DNA from: Roseibium aggregatum | Lineage (GTDB): Bacteria > Pseudomonadota > Alphaproteobacteria > Rhizobiales > Stappiaceae | Length of the DNA: 64,000 nucleotides | Assembly (NCBI RefSeq): GCF_017309185.1 | Contig: NZ_JAEKJZ010000006.1 | Location: forward strand, 62,001 to 126,000 | Direction: 5' to 3' | Shown here: piece after piece, positions 43,816 through 52,320 of the stretch | Position numbering within the stretch: the stretch's first letter is position 1 | Layout: every line of letters starts with the position of its first letter | Notes under the pieces: model-generated | Seen by the model: only the letters and a program-made list of their open reading frames with translations | Database searches by the model: none | What the model was told of the DNA's origin: nothing | Position numbers and translations under genes: made by a program

Positions 43816-44619
43816 ATGTTATCTCCCGCAGAACTCGAACGTTACGCGCGCCATATCGTCATGCGAGAGATCGGCGGCGCCGGTCAGCAGAAGCTCAAGA
43901 AAGCCCGTGTGCTGGTGATCGGCGCCGGCGGTCTCGGCGCCCCAGTGCTGCAATATCTGGCCGCCGCCGGGATCGGTACGCTCGGCATCGTCGACGACGA
44001 CACGGTTTCCCTTTCCAATCTCCAGCGGCAGGTGATCCACGACACGGACCAGCTCGGGGAACCGAAAGTCGCCAGCGCCGCCGAAGCCATTGCCCGTCTC
44101 AACCCGAATGTGAAGGTCGAACCGCATCCGACCCGTCTCGCGGGACACAACGCCATGGCGCTCGTCTCCGGTTACGATCTCGTCGTCGACGGCTCGGACA
44201 ATTTCGATACCCGCTATCTGGTGTCCGATGCCTGTTTCTTTGCCAAAAAACCACTGGTGACCGCCGCGGTCGGCCAGTTCGACGGGTCTATCACGACGCT
44301 CAAGCCGTTCGAGACAGGACCGGAGGGCGAACCGAACCCGAGCTATCGCTGCCTGTTCCCGAAAAAACCGCGCGACGGACTGTTGCCGACCTGCGAGGAG
44401 GCCGGTGTTCTCGGCGCTCTCACCGGCATCGTCGGCGCGATGCAGGCCATGGAGGCGATCAAGGAACTGACCGGTACCGGCGAAGGATTGACCGGGCGCC
44501 TGATGATGTTCGACGCGCGGACCTTCCGCATGGAAACCATCCGCTATCGGCACTCGCCGAAAAACCCGCTGACCGGCGACAATCCGAAAAGCTGGACGGA
44601 GCTTCTGGAGGAGGCCTGA
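43816..44619 (+). CDS. moeB: MoeB/ThiF/HesA-type adenylyltransferase
   Basis: 267 residues from ATG 43816; a start at 43759 would add a Ser/Pro-rich stretch unlike the family. The nucleotide loop is VLVIGAGGLGAPVLQYLAAA, followed by NLQRQVIH and DGSDNFDTRYLVSDAC. LPTCEEAGVLG is the conserved segment near the adenylate site. It lacks a rhodanese domain, so it is the short MoeB type that adenylates the C-terminal Gly of MoaD or ThiS. No molybdenum-cofactor genes are adjacent. It occupies the position after hrcA where grpE is usual. Confidence 0.88.
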   Translation: MLSPAELERYARHIVMREIGGAGQQKLKKARVLVIGAGGLGAPVLQYLAAAGIGTLGIVDDDTVSLSNLQRQVIHDTDQLGEPKVASAAEAIARLNPNVKVEPHPTRLAGHNAMALVSGYDLVVDGSDNFDTRYLVSDACFFAKKPLVTAAVGQFDGSITTLKPFETGPEGEPNPSYRCLFPKKPRDGLLPTCEEAGVLGALTGIVGAMQAMEAIKELTGTGEGLTGRLMMFDARTFRMETIRYRHSPKNPLTGDNPKSWTELLEEA

Positions 44620-44681
44620 CTGTGCCGGTTTTCGACGGGCCGGACCCAACAGGAAACTTATTGAAATTCGGAGAATAAAAC

Positions 44682-45089
44682 ATGGCAACCGTGAAGCTGT
44701 TGACGGACGAAGAGGCTGACGCCATTCCCGAGGTCAAGGCCGTCTTCGACGACATTCGCGCGACCAGGGGATCGGATTTCATCAACAATGTCTGGCGCGC
44801 CCTGGCCAACGATCCCAAGGGTCTCAAGAGAACCTGGGAGCATCTGAAGTCGGTCATGGCGGTACCTGGAGCGCTCGACCCCAAGACCAGGGAAATGATC
44901 TATATTGCGGTCTCCGCCGCCAACAGTTGCAGCTACTGCGTCCATTCGCATACGGCCGCCGCGCGCGCGAAGGGCATGAGCGAAGAGGAACACGGCGAAC
45001 TGATGCAGATCATCGCGCTGGCCTCCATGACCAACGGCCTCGTGACGGCTTTGCAGGTGCCGGTCGATCCGGAATTCGAGGTTGACTGA
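44682..45089 (+). CDS. AhpD-like carboxymuconolactone decarboxylase family protein
   Basis: 135 residues. The redox centre is NSCSYCVHSHTAAARAKG, a CxxC followed by a His, typical of AhpD-like proteins that reduce peroxide-related disulfides. LDPKTREMIYIAVSAAN precedes it as in the CMD fold. These proteins form oligomers in the cytoplasm. The partner is unknown. It ends before a bidirectional terminator that separates it from the convergent secB gene. Confidence 0.9.
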   Translation: MATVKLLTDEEADAIPEVKAVFDDIRATRGSDFINNVWRALANDPKGLKRTWEHLKSVMAVPGALDPKTREMIYIAVSAANSCSYCVHSHTAAARAKGMSEEEHGELMQIIALASMTNGLVTALQVPVDPEFEVD

Positions 45090-45109
45090 CACACCCGAGC
45101 CGTCAACGA

Positions 45110-45144
45110 AAAACCCGCACCGGTTTTCACCGGCACGGGTTTTC
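45110..45144. terminator. Bidirectional terminator between AhpD-like gene and secB
   Basis: AAAACCCG and CGGGTTTT bracket a CCGGT/ACCGG inner stem with one CA/CA internal loop, giving A runs on one side and T runs on the other. The hairpin therefore works on both strands, as expected between convergent genes. Confidence 0.75.
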
Positions 45145-45166
45145 AAACTCTAAAACCTGGCGGAAC

Positions 45167-45670
45167 TCAGTTCGGCTTCTGTTCGGCTCCGGCCTGCTGG
45201 GCGGCGGCCTGTTGCGCCATGTTCTGGCGGTAGAGCTGGGCGAAGTCGATCGGGTCGAGCAGCAGCGGCGGGAAGCCGCCGTTGCGGGTGGCGTCCGAGA
45301 GGATCTGGCGTGCGAACGGGAAAATCATGCGCGGGCACTCGATCATGACGAAAGGATGCATGTGCTCTTTCGGCACACCGGTGATCTTGAACAGGCCGGC
45401 ATAGACGAGTTCGACGTTGAACATCACCATGTCGGGACGTTCCGCCTTCGCGGTCAGCGTCAGCACGACCTCAAACTGGTCGTCTCCCATCTGCTGGGCG
45501 CCAACGTTGACGTTGATATCCAGCTTCGGCTGGTCGCCCTGACCAAGCGACCGGGGCGAATTCGGATTTTCGAAAGACAGATCCTTAATGTACTGGCCAA
45601 GAATATGCATGCCTGGTGCGGGGGCGTTTTCCGCCTGCGGCTGAGCGCCGCCCTCGTTGGTATCGGTCAT
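45167..45670 (-). CDS. secB: Protein-export chaperone SecB
   Basis: 167 residues from ATG 45670. The family core is complete: MHILGQYIKDLSFENPNSP, FEVVLTLTAKAE, HPFVMIECPRMIFPFAR and GGFPPLLLDPIDFAQLY. The acidic N-terminus and Gln/Ala-rich C-terminal tail are normal. SecB holds precursor proteins unfolded for SecA. It is divergent from actS across 303 bases. Confidence 0.96.
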   Translation of the reverse strand: MTDTNEGGAQPQAENAPAPGMHILGQYIKDLSFENPNSPRSLGQGDQPKLDINVNVGAQQMGDDQFEVVLTLTAKAERPDMVMFNVELVYAGLFKITGVPKEHMHPFVMIECPRMIFPFARQILSDATRNGGFPPLLLDPIDFAQLYRQNMAQQAAAQQAGAEQKPN

Positions 45671-45973
45671 CTTTTCATTCCGTTTCGCGGTGCTGATCTG
45701 AAATGAAGAGTGCTTGGGGTAAACCCTTGAGTCCCTCCGGCTGGCCGCCGGCCCGCGTAATCCGGACAACCTTGTCTGCGGCTGGCTACCATCTACACAT
45801 GGCCGGCACAAGACCTGCGACCAATTCGGCGCGAATTTGAAACCGGACGAATGGCTTGACGGCGCGAGGTCAGCGTTTAAACGAAGCATAGCGCGTACCG
45901 GAACCGGTGGCTTGCCTATCTGCCGGGTGGCCGGATCAGGCGATCCGCGTGACTTCTAGCATCCGGGAAGAGA
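45671..45973. other. 303-base divergent promoter region between secB and actS
   Basis: No gene of credible composition is present; short frames here lack ribosome sites and family features. The region should carry both promoters. I see no operator that I can name. Confidence 0.5.
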
Positions 45974-47320
45974 ATGGCCGATCAACCGACCTCCAACATA
46001 ACCCTGCCACACCAACGGCTGAAACTCGATACGCTTGTCCGTCTCAGGTGGCTCGCGGTCGGCGGCCAGTCCGCCGCCCTTCTGGTCGTTTATGTGGGAC
46101 TTGGCTACCCGCTTCCGGCCGGCCCGGCCTTTGCCATGGTCGCCCTGTCCGCCTGGCTGAACATTTTCCTGAAGGTCCGCTGGCCGTCGGCCATGCGCCT
46201 GTCGGAGCGCGCCGCGGCGCTGCAACTGGCTTACGACATCCTGCAGATGAGCGGGCTTTTGTTTCTCACCGGCGGTCTCGGCAATCCCTTCGCCTTCCTC
46301 CTTATGGCACCCGTCATGGTGTCCGCCACCGGCCTGTCGGCCCGCTACACGTTCGTGCTCGGAATTCTGGCGACCTTATGCGCCACATCGCTGGCCGTCT
46401 TCCACCTGCCGCTCCCCTGGTCATCGGACGAGGACTTCAACCTGCCCGTCGTCTATTCCGTCGGGATCTGGATCGCGCTGGTTTCGACCCTCGGCTTCAT
46501 GGCGATCTATGCATTCCGGGTCGCGGAGGAAGCCCGTCTGCTGGCCGATGCGCTCGCCGCGACGGAACTGGTGCTCGCCCGTGAGCAGCATCTGAATGCG
46601 CTGGACGGCCTCGCAACGGCTGCCGCCCACGAGCTCGGCACGCCTCTGGCAACCATTTATCTGGTGGCAAAGGAACTGAGCGACGAGTTCGAACCCGGCG
46701 ACCACCGGGGAGAAGACGTGGCGCTGATCCGCTCGCAGGCCGAACGCTGCCGCCAGATCCTCCAGAAACTCACCAGCCTGTCGAGCGAGGAAGACCTGAC
46801 GTACCAGCGCATGCCCGTTTCCCAACTGCTGGAGGACATCATCGATCCGCATCGGGGAACCGGTGTCGCGCTGCATGCCTCCTGCCGGGGAAAAGGTCCC
46901 GAGCCGGTCGGCACCCGCAATGCGGCAATCCGCTACGCACTCACAAACTTGCTTGAGAACGCGGTGGATTTCGCGAATTCCGACGTCGATATCTCGGCAA
47001 GCTGGGACGAGAAGACACTTTCGATCTCGATCAGGGACGACGGACCGGGCTTCACCGTCGACGTTCTGGGCAAGATCGGTGACCCCTATGTGTCGGTACG
47101 CGGAGGCAAATCGCTTCAAAAAGGAAGCGGCGGAGGGCTCGGGCTCGGCATTTTCATTGCCAAGACCCTTCTGGAACGCACGGGCGCCAAGCTGCAACTG
47201 GATAACCAGACGCCGCCACTCAAGGGCGCCAATATTCGTGTGAGCTGGCCAAGAGATGTATTCGAACGTGAAAGTGGAGTAGACGAAACACCTTTTTCAC
47301 CCCATAACGGAGATAAGTGA
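45974..47320 (+). CDS. actS: Redox sensor histidine kinase ActS/RegB
   Basis: 448 residues. Six membrane helices lie in residues ~30-185. The quinone-site motif GGLGNPF is present in the second-third helix region. The H box is AAAHELGTPLATI, and the redox-active Cys expected after it is in QAERCRQILQKL. N and G boxes follow (NLLENAVDFA; DDGPGFTV). RegB/ActS kinases sense the quinone pool and control respiration, nitrogen fixation and carbon fixation genes. It precedes actR by 76 bases, and the pairing agrees with known operons. Confidence 0.94.
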   Translation: MADQPTSNITLPHQRLKLDTLVRLRWLAVGGQSAALLVVYVGLGYPLPAGPAFAMVALSAWLNIFLKVRWPSAMRLSERAAALQLAYDILQMSGLLFLTGGLGNPFAFLLMAPVMVSATGLSARYTFVLGILATLCATSLAVFHLPLPWSSDEDFNLPVVYSVGIWIALVSTLGFMAIYAFRVAEEARLLADALAATELVLAREQHLNALDGLATAAAHELGTPLATIYLVAKELSDEFEPGDHRGEDVALIRSQAERCRQILQKLTSLSSEEDLTYQRMPVSQLLEDIIDPHRGTGVALHASCRGKGPEPVGTRNAAIRYALTNLLENAVDFANSDVDISASWDEKTLSISIRDDGPGFTVDVLGKIGDPYVSVRGGKSLQKGSGGGLGLGIFIAKTLLERTGAKLQLDNQTPPLKGANIRVSWPRDVFERESGVDETPFSPHNGDK

Positions 47321-47396
47321 CGGGAAAGGCAGGTTGTGTCCAGTGCTCTCATCCGGCCTGCGAAAAAGCACGTAAGAATAAAACCGGTAACACGAC

Positions 47397-47954
47397 ATGA
47401 CGGATCAGATGACTTCATCGCATGCTTCGGGGGACAACACCCTCCTCATCGTCGACGACGACAAGCCCTTCCAGCAACGGCTGGCGCGGGCAATGGAAAA
47501 ACGCGGATTTGTTCCGGAAACGGCCGACAGCGTTCGGGACGCGGCGTCCAAAATCAGCCAAAATGCCCCGGCCTTTGCGATCGTCGACATGCGCCTTGAG
47601 GACGGCAACGGGCTGGACGTCATCGAACAGATCCGCCAGAAACGTCCGGACGCCCGCGCGATTGTCCTCACCGGCTACGGAAACATCGCCACCGCGGTGA
47701 CCGCGGTCAAACTCGGCGCCATCGACTATCTGGCCAAACCTGCGGATCCGGACGAAATCGTCGCCGCCCTGGAACGCAAGCCCGAAGACAAGGCTGAACC
47801 GCCGGAAAACCCCATGTCCGCGGACAGGGTGCGGTGGGAACATATTCAGCGCGTCTACGAACTGTGCGATCGCAACGTCTCGGAGACAGCCCGGCGGCTG
47901 AACATGCACCGGCGGACCCTGCAGAGGATTCTTGCCAAGCGGGCACCGCGCTGA
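47397..47954 (+). CDS. actR: Redox response regulator ActR/RegA
   Basis: 185 residues. Receiver domain with LLIVDDDKPFQQRLARAM, phospho-acceptor in AIVDMRLEDGNGLDV and the Lys in LGAIDYLAKPADPDE. A short Pro-rich linker leads to a Fis-type HTH: NVSETARRLNMHRRTLQRIL. This is the RegA/PrrA/ActR arrangement. Partner is the ActS kinase upstream. Confidence 0.95.
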   Translation: MTDQMTSSHASGDNTLLIVDDDKPFQQRLARAMEKRGFVPETADSVRDAASKISQNAPAFAIVDMRLEDGNGLDVIEQIRQKRPDARAIVLTGYGNIATAVTAVKLGAIDYLAKPADPDEIVAALERKPEDKAEPPENPMSADRVRWEHIQRVYELCDRNVSETARRLNMHRRTLQRILAKRAPR

Positions 47955-48108
47955 CCTTGACAGGCCGGGGGTTGCCCGTTCCCGCCGCGAACTTCCGGTT
48001 CGCCAGTCCGATTTCACCGTTTCGTAAGGGGTGCAGGGTTGCCCTTTCGACGCCACTTTGCCTAAGTAATCCGTAAACGGTTCCTTTGCGCTCCAATGGA
48101 GATCGCTC

Positions 48109-49962
48109 ATGCGGCTTGCTGCTGCTTACGCGCGTTGCGCGCCGAAAATGAAAACCGGCTGGCTCACGGTCTGCAGCGCTCTCTTGCTGATGTCCGGGGA
48201 AACCGCGCTTGGCCAATCCGTCCCGGAGACGGTCAGAATCAACGTGGAGCCGAAAGAACCCGGAATCCGGTCGATTACGGTAAACAAGAAATACCGGCCG
48301 ATCATCAGCCGCGATGAAAACGGGGTCGTGATCGACACGTTGGGAAGCGGCAGTGCGCCGCCACCGTGCGACGTAAAGCTGGAAGTCACCCTGGAAAACA
48401 GCCGCGTCCTTCACCGGGACGCCAACCTGTGTGGCGGCGGAACCCTTGTCGTGGATGTCTCCAACGATGGCAAACCGGGCGCGGCGGCACGGATCGTCGG
48501 CACCGGCTCGGGTGTCGCAGCCGGCCCCGTCACCAGCGCGCCCGCCACAAGCTCACCGCCGTCCTCCTCTACATCCACGCCGCCGGCCGGTGCGCAAACC
48601 GCCGCGGCACCCGCAAATTCGGACACCCCGGCAACCGCCGGAGACAGTTCTCCTTCAGGTTCCGGCGGTCTGAGGCCGCTGGAGGAAGTCGAGACCCCGA
48701 TCTCCACACCCGGTTCAGCGGGGACGGATACCGCCGCTCTGCCCGGCAATTTCGAAACCATGGTGCGCGACCGCCTGTCCAGCGGTGACGGAAACCCGGA
48801 ACCGCGGCTGATTTCAGCAAACGAAAACCGTCAGTGGCTCGCCGAACCGGGAAGCCAGCCCGGATCGGCCTCCTTTCTGCAACACGCGGTTCCGCAAACG
48901 GACGACCGGGACTTCCGGGCCGATTGCAATACGCAATCCGGTCTGGCCCGGGTGACCTTTCAGCAGGCCCCCGCCGGCCTTGTGGAAGGCATGCCCCAGA
49001 CGGTTCAGATCACAGCCGGCGATTTTTCAAACAGCTACGGCGCCTTCGGGTCTTCCAGCCAGGGCGGAGCCGGCGTGTCGCTTCCAGAAGTCAGCCTTGA
49101 AATGACCGATCCGCTCTGGGAAGCCCTGATCCGCCAATCCGAGCTTTCAGTCACCGTCGAAGGCATGCCGGCCTATCAGGTCTCTCTCAAAGGCAGCGCC
49201 AATCCGGTTCGCCTGTTCGTTGCAACCTGTGCCCTGCCGCAGCAAATCGTTTCGGACGAGGCGTATGGCGAGGAACCTGGTTCAGACCGGTCCTGCAGCG
49301 AACTTGGCCGTATCCGTTCTCTGGAAGCAAATCGTCCCGGGACCATCGTCTTCCGCAACACGAGCCGGCAGCCGATCGAGGTCAACTGGATCGACTACCG
49401 GGGGGGAGAACGGCCTTATGCCCGGCTTGAGCCCGGTCAGATCCTCGAGCAGCAGACCTATGTTTCCCATGCCTGGAGCGTCAGGGGCGCCGGTGGCGAG
49501 TGCCGAGGGATCTATGTGACGCGAACACCGTTCCGGGAAGTGGTGTTCAAGGGTCCCGCCAATTTCGGAACCGGTGCACCCGCCGGCGGCTTCAATGCAC
49601 CGTTGGGTCAGGATGGTCTCCAGAACGGCCAGTTCAACAACGGCGGATTTCCCAATGGACCGGTTCCTCCCGGAAATGTCGGCGCGGGCAATCAACCGCT
49701 TTTTCCGCAGCAGCAACAGACCGCCCGGACAAATGTTGCGGATTACCTCTGCACCGCGGGTATCGACCTGAACGTCGTGTTTTCCCCCGACGGGCAGACC
49801 GCCACGGTTTCGGAGATGGGATATGGTGCCGTCACGCTGCAACGCAGAGGCAGCGCCAACAGCTTTCACTACGAAGAGCAGGGCCACGTGCTGAGAGGCC
49901 AGGTTCAGAACGCGACCTGGTCGCGACCCGGGTTGCGGGATGTCTTTTGTGCTCGCAGATAG
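48109..49962 (+). CDS. Exported protein with VHL beta domain and MliC-like domain
   Basis: 617 residues from ATG 48109 with GGAGA upstream. The signal peptide ends near ALGQ-S (residue ~36). A Cys-containing N-terminal module, a Ser/Ala/Pro-rich linker at about 150-225 and a central beta-rich region follow. Residues ~410-480 align with the von Hippel-Lindau beta domain: VFRNTSRQPIEVNWIDY, RPYARLEPGQ, TYVSHAWSVRG. Trp427, Tyr437, Thr450, Tyr451, His454 and Trp456 fall at the spacing of human VHL Trp88, Tyr98, Ser111, Tyr112, His115 and Trp117. The last ~75 residues (YLCTAGIDLNVVF, GQTATVSEMG, Cys548 and Cys614) resemble the lysozyme inhibitor MliC. Probably periplasmic or surface-exposed. It lies alone after actR. 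Confidence 0.8.
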   Translation: MRLAAAYARCAPKMKTGWLTVCSALLLMSGETALGQSVPETVRINVEPKEPGIRSITVNKKYRPIISRDENGVVIDTLGSGSAPPPCDVKLEVTLENSRVLHRDANLCGGGTLVVDVSNDGKPGAAARIVGTGSGVAAGPVTSAPATSSPPSSSTSTPPAGAQTAAAPANSDTPATAGDSSPSGSGGLRPLEEVETPISTPGSAGTDTAALPGNFETMVRDRLSSGDGNPEPRLISANENRQWLAEPGSQPGSASFLQHAVPQTDDRDFRADCNTQSGLARVTFQQAPAGLVEGMPQTVQITAGDFSNSYGAFGSSSQGGAGVSLPEVSLEMTDPLWEALIRQSELSVTVEGMPAYQVSLKGSANPVRLFVATCALPQQIVSDEAYGEEPGSDRSCSELGRIRSLEANRPGTIVFRNTSRQPIEVNWIDYRGGERPYARLEPGQILEQQTYVSHAWSVRGAGGECRGIYVTRTPFREVVFKGPANFGTGAPAGGFNAPLGQDGLQNGQFNNGGFPNGPVPPGNVGAGNQPLFPQQQQTARTNVADYLCTAGIDLNVVFSPDGQTATVSEMGYGAVTLQRRGSANSFHYEEQGHVLRGQVQNATWSRPGLRDVFCARR

Positions 49963-50148
49963 TGGAACCAATTACCGAATCTGTATTTCTACATAAATTG
50001 ACGGTTTGATCCCGCCAATATTACGTAAGTTGGCTTTGCGATTCTTGTTGCGGCGCAAAAATTTCCGCAAGAGCCTCGGCTTTTTAAGTGTTTGGTCAAT
50101 TGTTTAGGGCAATCCTTTCGTAGTTTTTTCGAGAGGAATACGACTCAC

Positions 50149-51846
50149 ATGTCTTTCGCACGCTGGCCCATCACTTGGAAAATTTCACTACCGGTCGCAA
50201 CAATCCTATTGTTCACAGCAGCAATCTGCGTTGTGAGCCTGAACAGCCTTTATGGGGCAATGTTCGCCGAGCGGCTCCAGAAGATCGAGGAAATCTCGAA
50301 CAGCGCGGTTTCCATTGCCGCGTATTATCATGGCCTTGAAACATCCGGAGAGATGAGCCGGGACGAGGCACAGGCGGCCGCGCGCGCGGCAATCGGGGCG
50401 ATGCGTTACGAAGGTGAAAACTACGTTTTCGCCTACGACTATAACGGCATGGCCCTGGTGCATCCGAATCCGAAGATTGTCGGAACCGACATGAGCGGCT
50501 TCACCGACAAGACCGGTGTCAAGATCGTCGTGGAACTGATCGACAGCGCCAAGGCCGGCGGTGGCGAGCTGCTTTATTTCTGGCCGCGCGCAGGCAGCGA
50601 CGTGCCGATTGAAAAATATGGCTGGGGCGCCGGCTTCGCTCCCTGGGGCTGGATGATCGGAACGGGCGTTTACGTCGACGACCTGGAAGCCTCCTACTGG
50701 AGCGCCGCGACCACGCTGATCGCGCTTGCGATTATCGGCGCGATCGTTGCCATCGGTATCGCGGTCCCGGCCATACGGCAAACCGTTCGTCCGTTGCGTG
50801 CACTGACCGCAAACATGAACAGGCTTGCCGAGGGCAACACGGATGTCGTTGTTGACGGCGCGGACCGGGGCGATGAGATCGGCCAGATGGCGGCCGCGAT
50901 GCAGGTCTTCGTCGCCAACGAAACCGCCCGCAAGTCGCTCGAGCACGAGCAGCTGGCCGCCCGCGAAGCCGCGGCCCGGGTGGGCGAGCAGATCCGCGAC
51001 CGCAGCCAGGAGTTCGACACCCAGATCACGGGCCTCATGCAGATCATCGAGAACTCCGTCGGCCGCCTGAAGGCGTCGTCCTCGGAAATGATGACCGGCG
51101 CGGAGCAGACCACCGAGAAATCCGGCATCGTCGCAAGCTCCTCGACCCGGGCCTCCGGCAATGTCGAGACCGTGGCCGCCGCCGCCGAGGAACTCTCCGC
51201 ATCCGTCAACGAAATCCGCCGCCAGGTGCAGTCCTCCAGCGAAATCGCCGCCAAGGCGGCCGAGGAAGCCGGAGCCACCAACGAGCGCATGCACGGCCTG
51301 TCGGAGGCCGCCGGGCGCATCGGCGAGGTGGTCACGCTGATCCAGGCAATCGCCGAACAGACCAACCTGCTGGCGCTTAACGCCACCATCGAGGCGGCAA
51401 GGGCCGGAGAAGCCGGCAAGGGCTTCGCGGTCGTCGCGGCGGAAGTCAAGGAACTGGCCAACCAGACCTCCAAGGCGACGGAAGAGATTTCCAGCCAGAT
51501 CTCCGCCATCCAGGGCGAGACCGAACAGGCGGCCAGCGCCATCGGCTCCGTCACCACGATCATCAACAACATGAACGAGATCGCTTCCTCGATCGCGTCC
51601 GCCGTTGACGAGCAGGGAGCGGCGACCCAGGAGATCGCCGTCAACGCCCAGCAGGCGTCGCAAAGCTCGGTGGAAGTCAGCAACACCATTCAGGGCGTGT
51701 CGAGCGCGGCGGAAAACACCAAGGAAGCCGCCCATACCGTGGACCTGGCAGCCGGAGAACTCGAAGACAACGCCACCGACCTGCGCGGCAAGGTCACCGA
51801 CTTCCTCAACACGGTGCGCGAACTCACCTCCCAGCGCGCCGCCTAA
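50149..51846 (+). CDS. Methyl-accepting chemotaxis protein with single-Cache sensor (copy 1)
   Basis: 565 residues from ATG 50149; the preceding in-frame ATG at 50092 has no ribosome site. A membrane helix at ~12-32, a sCache_2 domain at ~35-185 ([35 protein letters not shown]), a second helix and HAMP ([17 protein letters not shown]), then the signalling hairpin with [20 protein letters not shown]. From GNTDVVVDG to the C-terminus it is identical to the next receptor. Ligands of sCache_2 are commonly small organic acids. It ends before a strong terminator that is also duplicated. Confidence 0.93.
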   Translation: MSFARWPITWKISLPVATILLFTAAICVVSLNSLYGAMFAERLQKIEEISNSAVSIAAYYHGLETSGEMSRDEAQAAARAAIGAMRYEGENYVFAYDYNGMALVHPNPKIVGTDMSGFTDKTGVKIVVELIDSAKAGGGELLYFWPRAGSDVPIEKYGWGAGFAPWGWMIGTGVYVDDLEASYWSAATTLIALAIIGAIVAIGIAVPAIRQTVRPLRALTANMNRLAEGNTDVVVDGADRGDEIGQMAAAMQVFVANETARKSLEHEQLAAREAAARVGEQIRDRSQEFDTQITGLMQIIENSVGRLKASSSEMMTGAEQTTEKSGIVASSSTRASGNVETVAAAAEELSASVNEIRRQVQSSSEIAAKAAEEAGATNERMHGLSEAAGRIGEVVTLIQAIAEQTNLLALNATIEAARAGEAGKGFAVVAAEVKELANQTSKATEEISSQISAIQGETEQAASAIGSVTTIINNMNEIASSIASAVDEQGAATQEIAVNAQQASQSSVEVSNTIQGVSSAAENTKEAAHTVDLAAGELEDNATDLRGKVTDFLNTVRELTSQRAA

Positions 51847-51872
51847 GACCGGCCGACACCCTCAAAACCAGA

Positions 51873-51903
51873 CGCCCGCGGAGAAATCCTCCGCGGGCGT
51901 TTT
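51873..51903. terminator. Strong terminator after receptor copy 1
   Basis: CGCCCGCGGAG and CTCCGCGGGCG form an 11-pair stem with an AAATC loop followed by TTTTCGTTT. It is part of the repeat. Confidence 0.85.
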
Positions 51904-51932
51904 CGTTTCAGGACCTTCTTAAAGAGCCCAGG

Positions 51933-52031
51933 TCAGATCTTGCGCAGGGCGACCTTCGCGATGCGGTGGCTTTCGTTCTTCGTCAGGATCAGGTCCGCGC
52001 GCGGTCGCGTCGGGACGATGTTCTCGCGCAG
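51933..52031 (-). pseudogene. Truncated 3' fragment of coaA (duplication scar)
   Basis: The minus strand carries the last 33 codons of coaA including the stop, matching 54108-54206 at offset 2175. The rest of coaA is missing; the next bases (CTTTCAAAG) are unrelated. It has no start and cannot make a kinase. It marks the end of the duplicated block. Confidence 0.85.
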
Positions 52032-52320
52032 CCTTTCAAAGCTCTGAATGCCAAACATCTGAATTTACGCAGAGTTTTCTACAGGCAAAGATCATAACCG
52101 CATTTTCAAGGCTGCTTCCCGGTTCAACGAGCCGGCAATTAATTTAACGTGTTAATCAATTTATAGATGTCTTTTTTATTTCTATATATTATACTTTTGT
52201 CCCTGTTATTTTTTACGATATCTGAGATCGTTTTTACTTATCTTTTCTTATGTTTAGCACTTAATCAACATTTCTAGTGTTTTATCTGGCCAACTTCAAT
52301 TTGAATAGGGGCTTTCCGTC
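52032..52320. other. AT-rich spacer before receptor copy 2
   Basis: About 290 bases, strongly AT-rich compared with both flanks, with long T runs and no credible gene. It directly follows the coaA scrap and precedes the second receptor, so it must hold that receptor promoter. It may be foreign or relaxed sequence; no insertion-sequence ends are visible. Confidence 0.5.

Larger units (their letters stand above)
50833..52031. repeat. 1.2-kb direct repeat, copy A
   Basis: From GGCAACACGGATG in the HAMP region through the end of the receptor, its terminator and 99 bases of coaA, this block matches 53008-54206 at a constant offset of 2175. By eye I count about six mismatches. Identity stops sharply at both ends. 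Confidence 0.9.

Noticed and set aside
45907..46584. Plus-strand frame overlapping the start of actS
   Set aside because: It runs in another frame through the clear ActS coding region and its product is Arg/Pro/Gly-rich without family features.
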